Positions 11,935 through 12,022 of a stretch of DNA of 12,022 bases are shown piece by piece (positions within the stretch are counted from its first letter, which is position 1; every line of letters starts with the position of its first letter). Under the pieces are notes generated by a model. The model saw nothing but the letters and a program-made list of their open reading frames with translations, did no database searches and was not told the DNA's origin. This DNA is from Clostridiales bacterium (GTDB lineage: Bacteria; Bacillota; Clostridia; Christensenellales; Christensenellaceae), in NCBI GenBank assembly GCA_003510345.1, contig DOMW01000096.1, forward strand, positions 17,194-29,215. The letters run 5' to 3'. The position numbers and the translations under genes were made by a program.

Positions 11935-12022
11935 CTAAGCCACAAGTGATAGCGGCCTGTTCTGTAGGGCTAAAAAGTAATCTCTTGGTGATAGATAGCC
12001 CAGTCTTTTTTGTGCTCTCCGG
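11935..12022 (-). CDS. IS3-type transposase (integrase core), C-terminal end, partial
   Basis: Open from the right edge of the window. The 28 visible residues read RRAQKRLGYLSPRDYFLALQ followed by NRPLSLVA and TAG. The RxQKRLGYLSPxDY block is the closing motif of the DDE integrase-core transposase (OrfB) of IS3-family elements, lying after the catalytic Glu. The catalytic acids are outside the window, so activity cannot be judged. It is transcribed toward the rubredoxin-fusion gene on the same strand. IS3 is preferred over other rve-domain transposases on wording only. Confidence 0.65.
   Translation of the reverse strand, partial: RRAQKRLGYLSPRDYFLALQNRPLSLVA

Noticed and set aside
1..12022. 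CRISPR array, rRNA or other array-like repeats
   Set aside because: No regularly spaced repeats beyond the two short tandem duplications, and no rRNA or convincing tRNA sequence was found.

Overview
The window looks like chromosomal DNA of an anaerobic Firmicute, most likely a Clostridia (inference). The grounds are an iscS-iscU-tcdA run, strong GGAGG-type ribosome binding sites, near-consensus sigma-A promoters, a flavoprotein-rubredoxin fusion typical of anaerobes, and remains of IS66, IS3 and TnpB elements. The housekeeping genes (iscS, iscU, tcdA, argJ) are GC-rich. The accessory stretches from about 2.4-3.3 kb and 9.0-9.4 kb are visibly richer in A and T.

Layout. (1) 1-1809: the 3' part of a cysteine desulfurase, an IscU scaffold and a TcdA/ThiF-type E1-like enzyme, close together on the + strand: iron-sulfur assembly plus tRNA modification. 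A long hairpin (1836-1876) follows. (2) 1961-3243: two small VOC-fold proteins and an unrecognised 136-residue protein. (3) 3333-4606: argJ behind a strong promoter whose -10 box lies inside a sequence fitting the full ARG-box consensus, so arginine repression is likely. (4) 4643-6380: a divergent block (- strand) with a TetR regulator and a flavodoxin-fold reductase that carries a CX2CX2CX7C cluster motif. They share an ATGA overlap and one TTGACA-17-TACAAT promoter. The block is bracketed by inverted copies of TAGGTAASCACTGATT. (5) 6415-7428 (-): the most unusual gene, a response-regulator receiver domain fused to a RelA/SpoT-type (p)ppGpp synthetase domain. (6) 7553-7876: an IS66 transposase tail with its right terminal repeat. 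(7) 7963-9036 (-): a membrane protein with a C-terminal YdcF/DUF218 domain. (8) 9165-9951: a structured noncoding stretch, then a graveyard of three unrelated gene fragments (AAA/DUF4143 ATPase start, TnpB middle, ArsC-family end). (9) 9944-10672: an intact pirin whose stop codon falls inside a 167-bp miniature element with the same ends as region 4. (10) 11107-11763 (-): a flavin reductase-rubredoxin fusion (Hrb type) with a good promoter and a tandem 14-bp repeat just upstream. (11) 11935-12022 (-): the end of an IS3-type transposase.

How it fits together. Much of the cargo concerns redox and stress: Fe-S assembly, an Fe-S-flavoprotein-like reductase under a TetR regulator, the flavoprotein-rubredoxin, pirin, and an alarmone synthetase apparently wired to phosphorelay input. 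Everything from 4.6 kb rightwards is interleaved with insertion-element debris and palindromic repeats, so this is a repeatedly invaded accessory region beside stable housekeeping genes. The strongest candidates for something little described are the REC-RelA fusion and the TIR-bounded regulator-reductase cassette.
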